From NCBI RefSeq assembly GCF_009741275.1, contig NZ_WOWS01000006.1:1-64000 (forward strand): a stretch of DNA of 64,000 nt, written 5' to 3'. The notes under the pieces are model-generated. The model was not told the DNA's origin and did no database searches. It saw only the letters and a program-made list of their open reading frames with translations. Positions within the stretch are counted from its first letter, which is position 1. The number at the start of each line of letters is the position of its first letter. Positions 57,038-64,000 of the stretch are shown piece after piece. The translations under genes and the position numbers were made by a program. Source of the stretch: Winogradskyella endarachnes. Lineage in GTDB: Bacteria; Bacteroidota; Bacteroidia; Flavobacteriales; Flavobacteriaceae.

Positions 57038-58144
57038 TTATTTATTATTTTTGATGTTCTCTATAAATTGATCAAAAAGATATAACGAATCATTTGGACC
57101 AGGACTAGCTTCTGGGTGATACTGAACTGAAAAACAATTTTTGCCCTTTACTTTAATACCTGCAACCGTATTATCATTGAGATGAACATGTGTTATTTCA
57201 ACATTTTTATTGGCCTCTGTTTCTTCTCTATTAATAGCAAAACCATGATTTTGTGATGTTATTTCTCCTTTCCCTGTAATTAAATTTTTTACTGGGTGAT
57301 TGATACCTCTATGACCATTGTGCATTTTATATGTAGAAATACCATTAGCTAAAGCTATTATTTGGTGACCTAAACATATCCCAAATAACGGCTTGTTTTT
57401 AGCTATTACTTCTTTTGCTAAAAGTTGTGCATCCACTAATGGTTCTGGATCTCCTGGACCATTTGAAAGAAAATAACCATCAGGATTAAATGCTTCTAAT
57501 TCTTCAAATTTAGCATTGTACGGAAATACCTTTACATAAGCATCACGTTTTACTAAGTTTCTAAGAATATTCTTTTTTATTCCTATATCTAAAGCTGCAA
57601 TTTTATAAGTTGCCTTTTCATCACCAACAAAATATGGTTCTTTAGTAGACACTTTAGAGGCTAATTCTAATCCTTTCATTGAAGGTAATTCGGCTAATTG
57701 TTGTTTAAGTGATTCAAGCTTATCAATTTCTGTAGTAATTACAGCATTCATTGCTCCATTATCTCTAATATAGCTTACTAATGCTCTTGTATCTACATCA
57801 GCTATGGCTAATTTATTATGCTTTTCAAAAAAATCTTCAAGAGATGAGTCTCCTGCAGGTCTTGAATAATTAAAACTGAAGTTTTTACATATTAAACCTG
57901 CAATTTTAATATCATCGGATTCAACTTCGTCTTCCTTGGTTCCATAATTTCCAATATGTGCATTGGTAGTTACCATAAGTTGCCCATAATATGAAGGGTC
58001 TGTAAAAATTTCTTGATAACCTGTTGTTCCGGTATTAAAACAAACTTCACCAAAAGCAGAACCTTCTTTACCTATGGATTTACCATGGAAAATTGTTCCG
58101 TCTGCTAGAAGAATAAGGGCTTTTTTTCTTTGTTTATATTTCAT
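57038..58144 (-). CDS. carA: Carbamoyl-phosphate synthase small subunit
   Basis: The glutaminase subunit supplies ammonia to CarB for carbamoyl phosphate, used in pyrimidine and arginine synthesis. The 368 residues include the class I amidotransferase site GICLGHQIIALA with the nucleophile cysteine, and the HPEASPGP triad end. The N-terminal DGTIFHGKSIG and TGTTGYQEIFTDPSYYGQ blocks are present. carB is not in this window. pyrE lies about 10 kb away. Confidence 0.97.
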   Translation of the reverse strand: MKYKQRKKALILLADGTIFHGKSIGKEGSAFGEVCFNTGTTGYQEIFTDPSYYGQLMVTTNAHIGNYGTKEDEVESDDIKIAGLICKNFSFNYSRPAGDSSLEDFFEKHNKLAIADVDTRALVSYIRDNGAMNAVITTEIDKLESLKQQLAELPSMKGLELASKVSTKEPYFVGDEKATYKIAALDIGIKKNILRNLVKRDAYVKVFPYNAKFEELEAFNPDGYFLSNGPGDPEPLVDAQLLAKEVIAKNKPLFGICLGHQIIALANGISTYKMHNGHRGINHPVKNLITGKGEITSQNHGFAINREETEANKNVEITHVHLNDNTVAGIKVKGKNCFSVQYHPEASPGPNDSLYLFDQFIENIKNNK

Positions 58145-58226
58145 CGTTGTTATGTTGAATCGTTTGTTGCTATTAACTCAAAAATTATATTCTGTTGTTA
58201 TTGATGTACTGTCAAATTCCTTTTGC

Positions 58227-58324
58227 ATTAGCGATTGAACGATTTGTTTAAGCTCCTCGCAGAGAGCGAGTAGTGAAAGCGCGACCGAATAAGTTTTATT
58301 AAAAACTAATTGGGTAACGCCCAA
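58227..58324. repeat. GC-rich intergenic element with two small hairpins
   Basis: Within the 357-bp gene-free gap at 58145-58501, a GC-rich stretch stands out from the AT-rich surroundings. It holds CTCGC-AGAGA-GCGAG (58256-58270), then AGTGAAAGCGCGACC, and TTGGG-TAACG-CCCAA (58310-58324). It looks like a dispersed intergenic repeat known by type from Flavobacteria, but copies elsewhere cannot be seen here. Confidence 0.5.
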
Positions 58325-58350
58325 ATCTTGAAATTGCTTTGCAAAAATCC

Positions 58351-58385
58351 AAAAAAAAAGGATAAACTAAAACAGTCTATCCTTT
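58351..58385 (-). terminator. Terminator of the rpsD-rpoA-rplQ transcript
   Basis: AAAGGATAAACT (58357-58368) and AGTCTATCCTTT (58374-58385) pair with one mismatch. On the minus strand the stem is followed by a T-run. Confidence 0.85.
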
Positions 58386-58501
58386 ATATTTATTAATGCT
58401 TATTAACACCCGATAATCGAGATTTAAATAATGAAAAAGTCATTGTGAAATTTTTTTCTCTATAGAGTTTAAACTTTACATTCACTTTTACTAGCATTTT
58501 A

Positions 58502-58975
58502 TTATTCTTCCTCGTTAGAAGCTTTTGCTTCCACTGGTGGCGTTGTAGTAGATTTGTTACCTCCTCTTCTACTTCTACGTGTTGTTTTCTTAGGTGCTTT
58601 ACCAGCGTTGTAGATTTCGTTGTAATCAACTAATTCTATCATTGCCATATCAGCGTTATCACCTAATCTGTTTCCTAATTTTATTATACGTGTATATCCA
58701 CCTGGACGATCGCCAATTTTTGAAGCTACCTCTCTGAATAATTCAGAAACAGCTTCTTTTTGTCTAAGTCTTGACATTACAATACGTCTGTTGTGTGTAG
58801 TATCTGTCTTAGATTTTGTAATCATTGGCTCTACAAACTGTTTTAAAGCCTTTGCTTTTGCTACCGTTGTATTAATACGCTTGTGCTCAATCAAAGAACA
58901 AGCCATATTGGCTAACATTGCTTTTCTGTGTGCTGTTTGTCTACCTAAGTGATTGAATTTTTTTCCGTGTCTCAT
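58502..58975 (-). CDS. rplQ: 50S ribosomal protein L17
   Basis: The 157 residues begin with the conserved [24 protein letters not shown]. The body matches L17, ending at about residue 120, and the remaining ~38 residues are a basic then acidic low-complexity tail ([10 protein letters not shown], then KASNEEE), as in many Bacteroidota. It is the last ribosomal gene of the cluster. The usual terminator follows at 58351. L17 binds 23S rRNA near the exit tunnel. Confidence 0.98.
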   Translation of the reverse strand: MRHGKKFNHLGRQTAHRKAMLANMACSLIEHKRINTTVAKAKALKQFVEPMITKSKTDTTHNRRIVMSRLRQKEAVSELFREVASKIGDRPGGYTRIIKLGNRLGDNADMAMIELVDYNEIYNAGKAPKKTTRRSRRGGNKSTTTPPVEAKASNEEE

Positions 58976-59044
58976 GTCCTTTGTTTTATCATCTTGCTAC
59001 TAAACTCATTGTGAGGAGCAAAATATGATTTGTATTAATTAATA

Positions 59045-60037
59045 TTAGTCTTTGTCTAATTTATATTTTGCTAAATCCATTCCGAAATTTAATCCTTTAA
59101 CATTTACTAATTCTTCTAGCTCAGTTAAAGACTTCTTACCAAAGTTTCTGAATTTCATTAAATCATTTTTATTAAATGATACTAAGTCTCCTAAGGTATC
59201 AACTTCTGCAGCTTTTAAACAGTTTAATGCACGTACAGAAAGATCCATATCTACTAATTTAGTTTTCAATAATTGTCTCATGTGAAGTGATTCTTCATCA
59301 TAAGTTTCAGTCTGTGCTATTTCATCAGCCTCTAAAGTGATTCGCTCATCAGAGAATAACATAAAGTGGTGAATTAATATTTTTGCTGCTTCAGTTAAAG
59401 CATCTTTTGGATTTATTGAACCGTCAGTTTGAATTTCAAAAACTAATTTTTCATAATCTGTTTTTTGTTCAACACGGTAATTTTCAATAGCGTACTTCAC
59501 ATTTTTAATTGGTGTGAAAATTGAATCTGTAAAGATAGTTCCGATTGGAGCAGAAGCCTTCTTATTCTCTTCTGCAGGTACGTATCCTCTTCCTTTTTCA
59601 ATAGTCAATTCCATATTGATATTTACTTTAGGATCTAAGTTACAAATTACTAAATCTGTATTTAATACTTGGAAGCCTGAAATAAATTTTTGGAAATCAC
59701 CCGCTGTAATTTGATTTTGCCCTGAAATAGAAATCGTAACTGCTTCATTATCAATTTCATCAATTTGACGCTTAAAGTTTACTTGCTTTAAGTTCAAAAT
59801 CATTTCAGTAACATCCTCTACTACGCCAGAAATGGTAGAAAACTCATGATCTACACCTTCTATTCTTACTGAAGTAATTGCAAAACCTTCTAAAGATGAT
59901 AATAATACTCTTCTAAGAGCATTACCTACTGTTAATCCGTATCCTGGTTCTAATGGTCTGAATTCGAATTTACCTTCGAAATCAGTAGAATCAATCATGA
60001 TTACTTTATCAGGTTTTTGAAAATTTAATATTGCCAT
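59045..60037 (-). CDS. rpoA: RNA polymerase subunit alpha
   Basis: This is the assembly platform of RNA polymerase. The 330 residues include the N-terminal dimerisation domain ([26 protein letters not shown], then [19 protein letters not shown]) and the C-terminal DNA- and activator-binding domain ([20 protein letters not shown], then [14 protein letters not shown]). It lies between rpsD and rplQ as usual. Confidence 0.99.
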   Translation of the reverse strand: MAILNFQKPDKVIMIDSTDFEGKFEFRPLEPGYGLTVGNALRRVLLSSLEGFAITSVRIEGVDHEFSTISGVVEDVTEMILNLKQVNFKRQIDEIDNEAVTISISGQNQITAGDFQKFISGFQVLNTDLVICNLDPKVNINMELTIEKGRGYVPAEENKKASAPIGTIFTDSIFTPIKNVKYAIENYRVEQKTDYEKLVFEIQTDGSINPKDALTEAAKILIHHFMLFSDERITLEADEIAQTETYDEESLHMRQLLKTKLVDMDLSVRALNCLKAAEVDTLGDLVSFNKNDLMKFRNFGKKSLTELEELVNVKGLNFGMDLAKYKLDKD

Positions 60038-60130
60038 TTTTTCTTCGTTTTAATTGTGACTTGGTTGCGCGATTTATAAGTTTGAAGAAGTCAAATAAAT
60101 CCTTTGGCCAAATACCAATATGATTAATTA

Positions 60131-60736
60131 TTATTTAGAGTAAAGTTCAACGATAAATTGTTCGTTGATTTGTTCTGGAATTTGAACTCTTGCTGGTACA
60201 GCAACATATGTTCCTTCCATAGAACCCGTATTCCATGTAATCCATTCAAAAACATTACTTGAGTTAGCTAATGAATTCTGAATAGCTTCTAAAGATTTAG
60301 ATTTTTCTCTAACACCTACAACATCACCCGCTTTTAATTGGTAAGAAGGAATATTAACCTTTTCACCATTTACAGTAATGTGTCTGTGAGATACTAATTG
60401 TCTTGCACCACTTCTAGTTGGAGCAATACCCATTCTATAAACTACATTATCTAAACGAGACTCACATAACTGAAGTAAAACTTCACCAGTAATTCCTTTA
60501 GATGCCGTTGCTCTTTTAAACATGTTTCTGAATTGCTTTTCTAATATACCATAAGTATATTTAGCTTTTTGCTTTTCCATTAATTGGATAGCATATTCAG
60601 ATTTTTTACCACGACGACGGTTGTTTCCGTGTTGCCCTGGAGGGTAATTTCTTTTTTCGAAGGCTTTATCATCTCCGAAAATCGCTTGTCCAAATTTACG
60701 AGCGATTTTAGTTTTAGGACCAGTATATCTTGCCAT
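60131..60736 (-). CDS. rpsD: 30S ribosomal protein S4
   Basis: S4 nucleates 30S assembly on 16S rRNA. The 201 residues start [16 protein letters not shown], and the S4 RNA-binding domain ([31 protein letters not shown]) is at about 92-150. In E. coli, S4 also represses its operon at translation. Here a promoter and a long hairpin lie directly upstream, which could give S4, RpoA and L17 separate control. Confidence 0.98.
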   Translation of the reverse strand: MARYTGPKTKIARKFGQAIFGDDKAFEKRNYPPGQHGNNRRRGKKSEYAIQLMEKQKAKYTYGILEKQFRNMFKRATASKGITGEVLLQLCESRLDNVVYRMGIAPTRSGARQLVSHRHITVNGEKVNIPSYQLKAGDVVGVREKSKSLEAIQNSLANSSNVFEWITWNTGSMEGTYVAVPARVQIPEQINEQFIVELYSK

Positions 60737-60838
60737 TTCTAATTTGTTTTGAGAGTGATTAAAGAATTAAGGTCTTAATCTTATCCTTCTGTAACCGTTA
60801 ACCTCTCGATTGATACTTGTGTTAATTTTTTCGGTTTG

Positions 60839-60867
60839 CAAATTTATGCAAAATAAACTAATATCAA
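60839..60867 (-). promoter_or_regulatory. Promoter of rpsD-rpoA-rplQ
   Basis: On the minus strand TTG (60867-60865), 18 nt, then TAAATTTG (60846-60839) is a full -33/-7 match. It lies between rpsK and rpsD. The -33 element falls within one arm of the hairpin at 60854-60895. Confidence 0.7.
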
Positions 60868-60895
60868 TACATTTTTTATGAATGATATTAGTTTA
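60854..60895 (-). terminator. Hairpin after rpsK
   Basis: TAAACTAATATCA (60854-60866) and TGATATTAGTTTA (60883-60895) form a perfect 13-bp stem with a 16-nt loop. Only a short T-run follows on the minus strand, so it may be a weak terminator or a regulatory structure. Confidence 0.55.
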
Positions 60896-60954
60896 CTTAT
60901 AGTTTTGAGTATATATCTAACTTATTAAAGTTAGGGTACTGAATATATTTCAGA

Positions 60955-61338
60955 TTAAACTCTACGTCTTTTTGGAGGACGACAACCATTATGTGGCATT
61001 GGAGTTACATCAATAATTTCTGAAACTTCGATACCTGCGTTGTGTATAGATCTAATAGCAGATTCTCTACCATTACCAGGACCTTTGACATACGCCTTAA
61101 CTTTCTTTAATCCAGCTTCTTTTGCTACACCTGCAGCATCTTCTGCAGCTAATTGTGCAGCGTATGGCGTGTTCTTTTTAGAACCTCTGAATCCCATTTT
61201 ACCTGCTGATGACCAAGAAATAACGTCACCCTTTTTATTTGTTAAAGAAATAATAATGTTATTAAATGAAGCTGTTATATGTGCTTCACCAATTGCATCT
61301 ACAATTACTTTACGTTTTTTAGTACTTGACTTTGCCAT
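60955..61338 (-). CDS. rpsK: 30S ribosomal protein S11
   Basis: S11 is a 30S platform protein. The 127 residues include the conserved [38 protein letters not shown], and the C-terminal [18 protein letters not shown]. It follows rpsM after 102 nt and is followed by a hairpin and a new promoter. Confidence 0.98.
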   Translation of the reverse strand: MAKSSTKKRKVIVDAIGEAHITASFNNIIISLTNKKGDVISWSSAGKMGFRGSKKNTPYAAQLAAEDAAGVAKEAGLKKVKAYVKGPGNGRESAIRSIHNAGIEVSEIIDVTPMPHNGCRPPKRRRV

Positions 61339-61440
61339 GTTTACTTTTAGTTTTTAGTTTTAGTATATAGTCGCTAGAATCCTAAACCTTAAAATTTCAA
61401 ACAGATTCTTTCCAACGTCTAAAGACCAAAGACTATTTTA

Positions 61441-61815
61441 TTATTTAGTTACTTTCTTTTTATTAGCAACCGTTTTTCTTCTACCTTTTCTAGTACGAGA
61501 ATTATTCTTAGTACGTTGACCTCTTAACGGAAGTCCAACTCTATGACGAATACCTCTATAACATCCAATATCCATTAATCGCTTAATGTTCATTTGAGTC
61601 TCAGAACGTAATTCACCTTCAATTGTGAATGTCCCAACGGCGTCACGGATTGCTCCAATTTCGTCATCAGTCCAGTCTTGTACTTTAGTGCTTTCGTCTA
61701 CTTTAGCCATTGCTAAAATATCTTTCGCTCTACTTCTACCTACTCCGTAGATATAAGTTAAAGAGATAACTCCTCTTTTCTGTTTTGGTATGTCTACACC
61801 TGCAATTCTTGCCAT
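61441..61815 (-). CDS. rpsM: 30S ribosomal protein S13
   Basis: S13 lies at the 30S head and contacts the P-site tRNA. The 124 residues begin [26 protein letters not shown] and end with a basic tail ([15 protein letters not shown]). The [16 protein letters not shown] motif is typical. It starts 2 nt after the rpmJ stop. Confidence 0.98.
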   Translation of the reverse strand: MARIAGVDIPKQKRGVISLTYIYGVGRSRAKDILAMAKVDESTKVQDWTDDEIGAIRDAVGTFTIEGELRSETQMNIKRLMDIGCYRGIRHRVGLPLRGQRTKNNSRTRKGRRKTVANKKKVTK

Positions 61816-61817
61816 AA

Positions 61818-61934
61818 TTACCCTTGTCTTTGTTTGAATCTAGGATTCTTTTTGTTAATGACGTAAAGTCTACCTTTTCTGCGCACTAATTTACAATCTG
61901 CGCTTCTTTTCTTTACTGATGCTCTAACTTTCAT
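61818..61934 (-). CDS. rpmJ: 50S ribosomal protein L36
   Basis: A 38-residue protein. Translation gives [20 protein letters not shown], followed by [18 protein letters not shown], a clear L36. The zinc-binding set is reduced: only one cysteine (Cys14) is present, as in the zinc-independent form. It lies between infA (4-nt gap) and rpsM (2-nt gap), the usual place in this cluster. Confidence 0.96.
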   Translation of the reverse strand: MKVRASVKKRSADCKLVRRKGRLYVINKKNPRFKQRQG

Positions 61935-61938
61935 CGTA

Positions 61939-62154
61939 TTAGTATCTATAAGTTATTCGAGCCTTAGTTAAATCGTAAGGACTCATTTCTAATTTCACCT
62001 TATCACCTGGTAACAACTTAATGTAATGCATACGCATCTTACCAGAGATATGTGCAGTCACTATATGACCATTTTCTAATTCTACGCGAAACATAGCATT
62101 AGATAATGCCTCAATAATTGTTCCGTCTTGTTCTATTGCTGCTTGTTTTGCCAT
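61939..62154 (-). CDS. infA: Translation initiation factor IF-1
   Basis: This 71-residue protein is a single S1-like OB-fold domain that binds the 30S A site during initiation. It matches IF-1 throughout: [47 protein letters not shown] and the final KARITYRY. It lies between secY and rpmJ with short gaps. Confidence 0.98.
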   Translation of the reverse strand: MAKQAAIEQDGTIIEALSNAMFRVELENGHIVTAHISGKMRMHYIKLLPGDKVKLEMSPYDLTKARITYRY

Positions 62155-62163
62155 AATAATATC

Positions 62164-63528
62164 TTATTGCGCAACCGCTTTTCTGTTTTTACCAGTCTTC
62201 ATTAAACCATCATAATGCTTATTTAATAAATAAGAATTAATCTGTTGCATAGTATCTATTGCCACACCTACCATAATTAATAGAGATGTACCACCAAAAA
62301 ATAATGCCCAACCTGCTTGTACCTTCATTAAATTCATAACTATAGCAGGAAAAATTGCCACTAATGCTAAGAATATAGAGCCAGGTAAAGTAATTTGAGA
62401 CATAATTTTATCTAAATATTCTGACGTTTCTGATCCAGGACGTATACCTGGAATAAATCCTCCGCTACGTTTTAAATCATCTGCCATTTTATTTGTAGGT
62501 ACAGTAATTGCTGTATAAAAGTATGTGAATATAATGATTAATAAAGCAAACATTAAGTTATACCAAAAACCAAACATATCTGCAAAATTAGCTTGCATCC
62601 ATACACCAGCAGTTGTATCTTTTAACCAAGAAGAACTACCAATTAAACCTGGTACAAACATAATAGCTTGTGCAAAGATAATAGGCATTACACCTGAAGC
62701 ATTTAATTTTAGTGGTAAAAATTGCCTAGAACCAAAAACATTTTTTTCGTAACCACCAGAAGCAGTTCTTCTAGCGTACTGAACCGCAATCTTTCTTACA
62801 GCCATTACTAAAAATATAGATGCTAGGATTATTAAGAACCATATTACTAGTTCTATTAATATCATCATAAATCCACCATTACCACCTTCTAATCTAGAAG
62901 CTGCATTTTGTATAAATGATGCAGGCAATGTTGCAATAATACCAACCATAATTAATAATGAAATACCATTACCAATTCCCTTATCTGTAATTTTTTCACC
63001 TAACCACATTGCAAATACACAACCTGTTACTAAAATAATTACAGAAGAGAAATAAAAAATACTCTCACTAAACCCTGATACTAACAAAGAACTCATTGAA
63101 GAAGCACCAGATAATCCAGGAATACTAGCTAAATAACCAGGCGCCTGTACCAAACAAATACCAATGGTTAACCATCTCGTTATTTGAGTAATTTTTTTCT
63201 GACCGCTAGCTCCTTCTTTTTGAAGCTTTTGTAAATAAGGAATCGCAATACCCATTAACTGAACTACAATTGAAGCCGATATGTAAGGCATAATACCTAA
63301 AGCAAATACAGAAGCATTTGCAAAAGCACCTCCTGTAAAGGCATTTAGTAATCCTAAAAGACCACCTGTAGTTCCATCTTGTAAACCACCTAAAGCATCG
63401 ACATTAATACCAGGTAATACAACCTGAGCACCAAAACGATAAACCAAAAGTAAACCTAAGGTTAGAATAATTCTATCCTTAAGTTCTGTGATTTTCCAAA
63501 CGTTTTTTAATGTTTCTATTATTTTCAT
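62164..63528 (-). CDS. secY: Preprotein translocase subunit SecY
   Basis: SecY forms the protein-conducting channel in the inner membrane. The 454 residues have ten hydrophobic segments. Family blocks include the first helix followed by LPGIN, the GASGQKKITQ loop and the PGIRPGSETSEYLDKI segment. It lies 10 nt downstream of rplO. SecDF, encoded at 7.5 kb, acts with this channel. Confidence 0.98.
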   Translation of the reverse strand: MKIIETLKNVWKITELKDRIILTLGLLLVYRFGAQVVLPGINVDALGGLQDGTTGGLLGLLNAFTGGAFANASVFALGIMPYISASIVVQLMGIAIPYLQKLQKEGASGQKKITQITRWLTIGICLVQAPGYLASIPGLSGASSMSSLLVSGFSESIFYFSSVIILVTGCVFAMWLGEKITDKGIGNGISLLIMVGIIATLPASFIQNAASRLEGGNGGFMMILIELVIWFLIILASIFLVMAVRKIAVQYARRTASGGYEKNVFGSRQFLPLKLNASGVMPIIFAQAIMFVPGLIGSSSWLKDTTAGVWMQANFADMFGFWYNLMFALLIIIFTYFYTAITVPTNKMADDLKRSGGFIPGIRPGSETSEYLDKIMSQITLPGSIFLALVAIFPAIVMNLMKVQAGWALFFGGTSLLIMVGVAIDTMQQINSYLLNKHYDGLMKTGKNRKAVAQ

Positions 63529-63538
63529 CCTATAAATC

Positions 63539-63991
63539 TTATAAAGTTACAGCTTCACCACCAGCTGCTTCAATTGCAGCTTTTGCAGTAGCAGTAAATT
63601 TATGAGCAGTTACTGTTAATTTAGTTTTTAACTCTCCTCTACCTAAAATTTTAACTAGTTCATTTTTCCCAGCTAATCCCATAGATACTAAAGACTCAAA
63701 GTCAACACTATCTTTAATCTTCTTTTCATCCACTAACTTTTGTAACGTATCTAGGTTTATACCTTGATACTCTACTCTATTAATGTTAGTAAAACCAAAT
63801 TTAGGCACACGTCTTTGTAATGGCATTTGACCACCTTCAAATCCTAATTTCTTAGAATAACCTGAACGAGATTTTGCTCCCTTGTGACCACGTGTAGCCG
63901 TACCACCTTTTCCAGAACCTTGTCCACGTCCAATACGTTTTCCTTGACTTTTTACTGAACCTTCTGCAGGTTTTAAATTACTTAAATCCAT
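63539..63991 (-). CDS. rplO: 50S ribosomal protein L15
   Basis: A 150-residue protein beginning MDLSNLKPAEGSVKSQGKRI and carrying the basic GRGQGSGKGGTATRGHKG segment and FEGGQMPLQRRVPKFGF. L15 is a late-assembly 50S protein. The window ends nine bases upstream of its start; a TAA within those bases could be the stop of the preceding gene (rpmD is usual), but the gene itself lies outside. Confidence 0.98.
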   Translation of the reverse strand: MDLSNLKPAEGSVKSQGKRIGRGQGSGKGGTATRGHKGAKSRSGYSKKLGFEGGQMPLQRRVPKFGFTNINRVEYQGINLDTLQKLVDEKKIKDSVDFESLVSMGLAGKNELVKILGRGELKTKLTVTAHKFTATAKAAIEAAGGEAVTL

Positions 63992-64000
63992 TGTTAAGTT

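Noticed and set aside
58393..58629. 78-codon minus-strand reading frame at the end of rplQ
   Set aside because: It overlaps the C-terminal tail of L17 in another frame and has no family features.
61272..61281. CTGTTATATG inside rpsK, like the -10 word of the candidate ECF promoter
   Set aside because: The 21-nt upstream position holds TAATAAT instead of GTAGGGA, and it lies within a coding sequence, so it is chance.

Overview
The window looks like a chromosomal segment from a marine-type member of the Flavobacteriaceae (Bacteroidota). The DNA is AT-rich. Genes are mostly preceded by the Bacteroidota -7 promoter box TAnnTTTG and lack clear Shine-Dalgarno sequences. SecD and SecF are fused, a gliding/T9SS-style modular adhesin is present, and there is a FecI/FecR/TonB-receptor signalling set. 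Most genes are core housekeeping genes. I see no tRNA or rRNA gene, insertion sequence, phage gene or CRISPR array.

Layout: (1) 1-2.5 kb, minus: a truncated multi-domain adhesin and a small secreted protein. (2) 2.6-7.4 kb, plus: folE, cysS, yidD, lgt, a DUF192 lipoprotein and an alpha/beta hydrolase. (3) 7.5-18.3 kb, minus: secDF, a small SecD-head-like protein, a DUF4412 protein, mdh, a DUF6588-type protein, gyrB and asnB, most with their own terminators. (4) 18.6-25.3 kb: a DUF2911 protein, a proline-rich secreted protein, queE, a HerA-like ATPase, then a plus-strand run of lipoprotein, cupin, hydrolase, rluF-type synthase and VOC protein. (5) 25.4-27.8 kb, minus: folD and ffh. (6) 28.0-35.9 kb: an ECF sigma factor, FecR anti-sigma factor, TonB-dependent receptor, lipid A deacylase-like protein and YfiT/DinB-like protein, with a divergent repeat-built lipoprotein. 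(7) 35.9-46 kb: mixed genes including argS, a TPR histidine kinase, a CpcT/CpeT-family lipoprotein, ctlX, an M14 peptidase and a NUDIX hydrolase. (8) 46.3-53.1 kb: pyrE, SRPBCC, birA, rsfS, ftsH, LUD, cdsA, psd and an ACBP-like gene. (9) 53.1-64 kb, minus: a DDAH-like hydrolase, gltA, eno, carA and the end of the ribosomal-protein cluster (rplQ, rpoA, rpsD, rpsK, rpsM, rpmJ, infA, secY, rplO).

The most interesting signal is regulatory. The stretch upstream of fecR (30679-30709, plus) and the stretch upstream of the divergent lipoprotein (30021-29991, minus) share GTAGGGATTTTT-N9-CTGTTATATA. The match is 22 of 22 bases with identical spacing. A third, partly matching copy with the same 21-nt register lies on the minus strand at 2577-2548, upstream of the small secreted protein and the adhesin. 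I infer that this is the promoter of the ECF sigma factor encoded at 30071-30586. It would control an outer-surface regulon of anti-sigma factor, TonB receptor, modular lipoprotein and possibly the distant adhesin pair. The lipoprotein and the adhesin also appear to share a protein module, which supports the link.

Other points of note are a small paralogue of the SecD periplasmic head next to secDF, a terminator-like hairpin at the 5' end of the gyrB leader, three promoters placed so that the mRNA would be leaderless, an rpsD promoter embedded in a hairpin that splits the alpha operon, and a GC-rich intergenic repeat-like element before carA.
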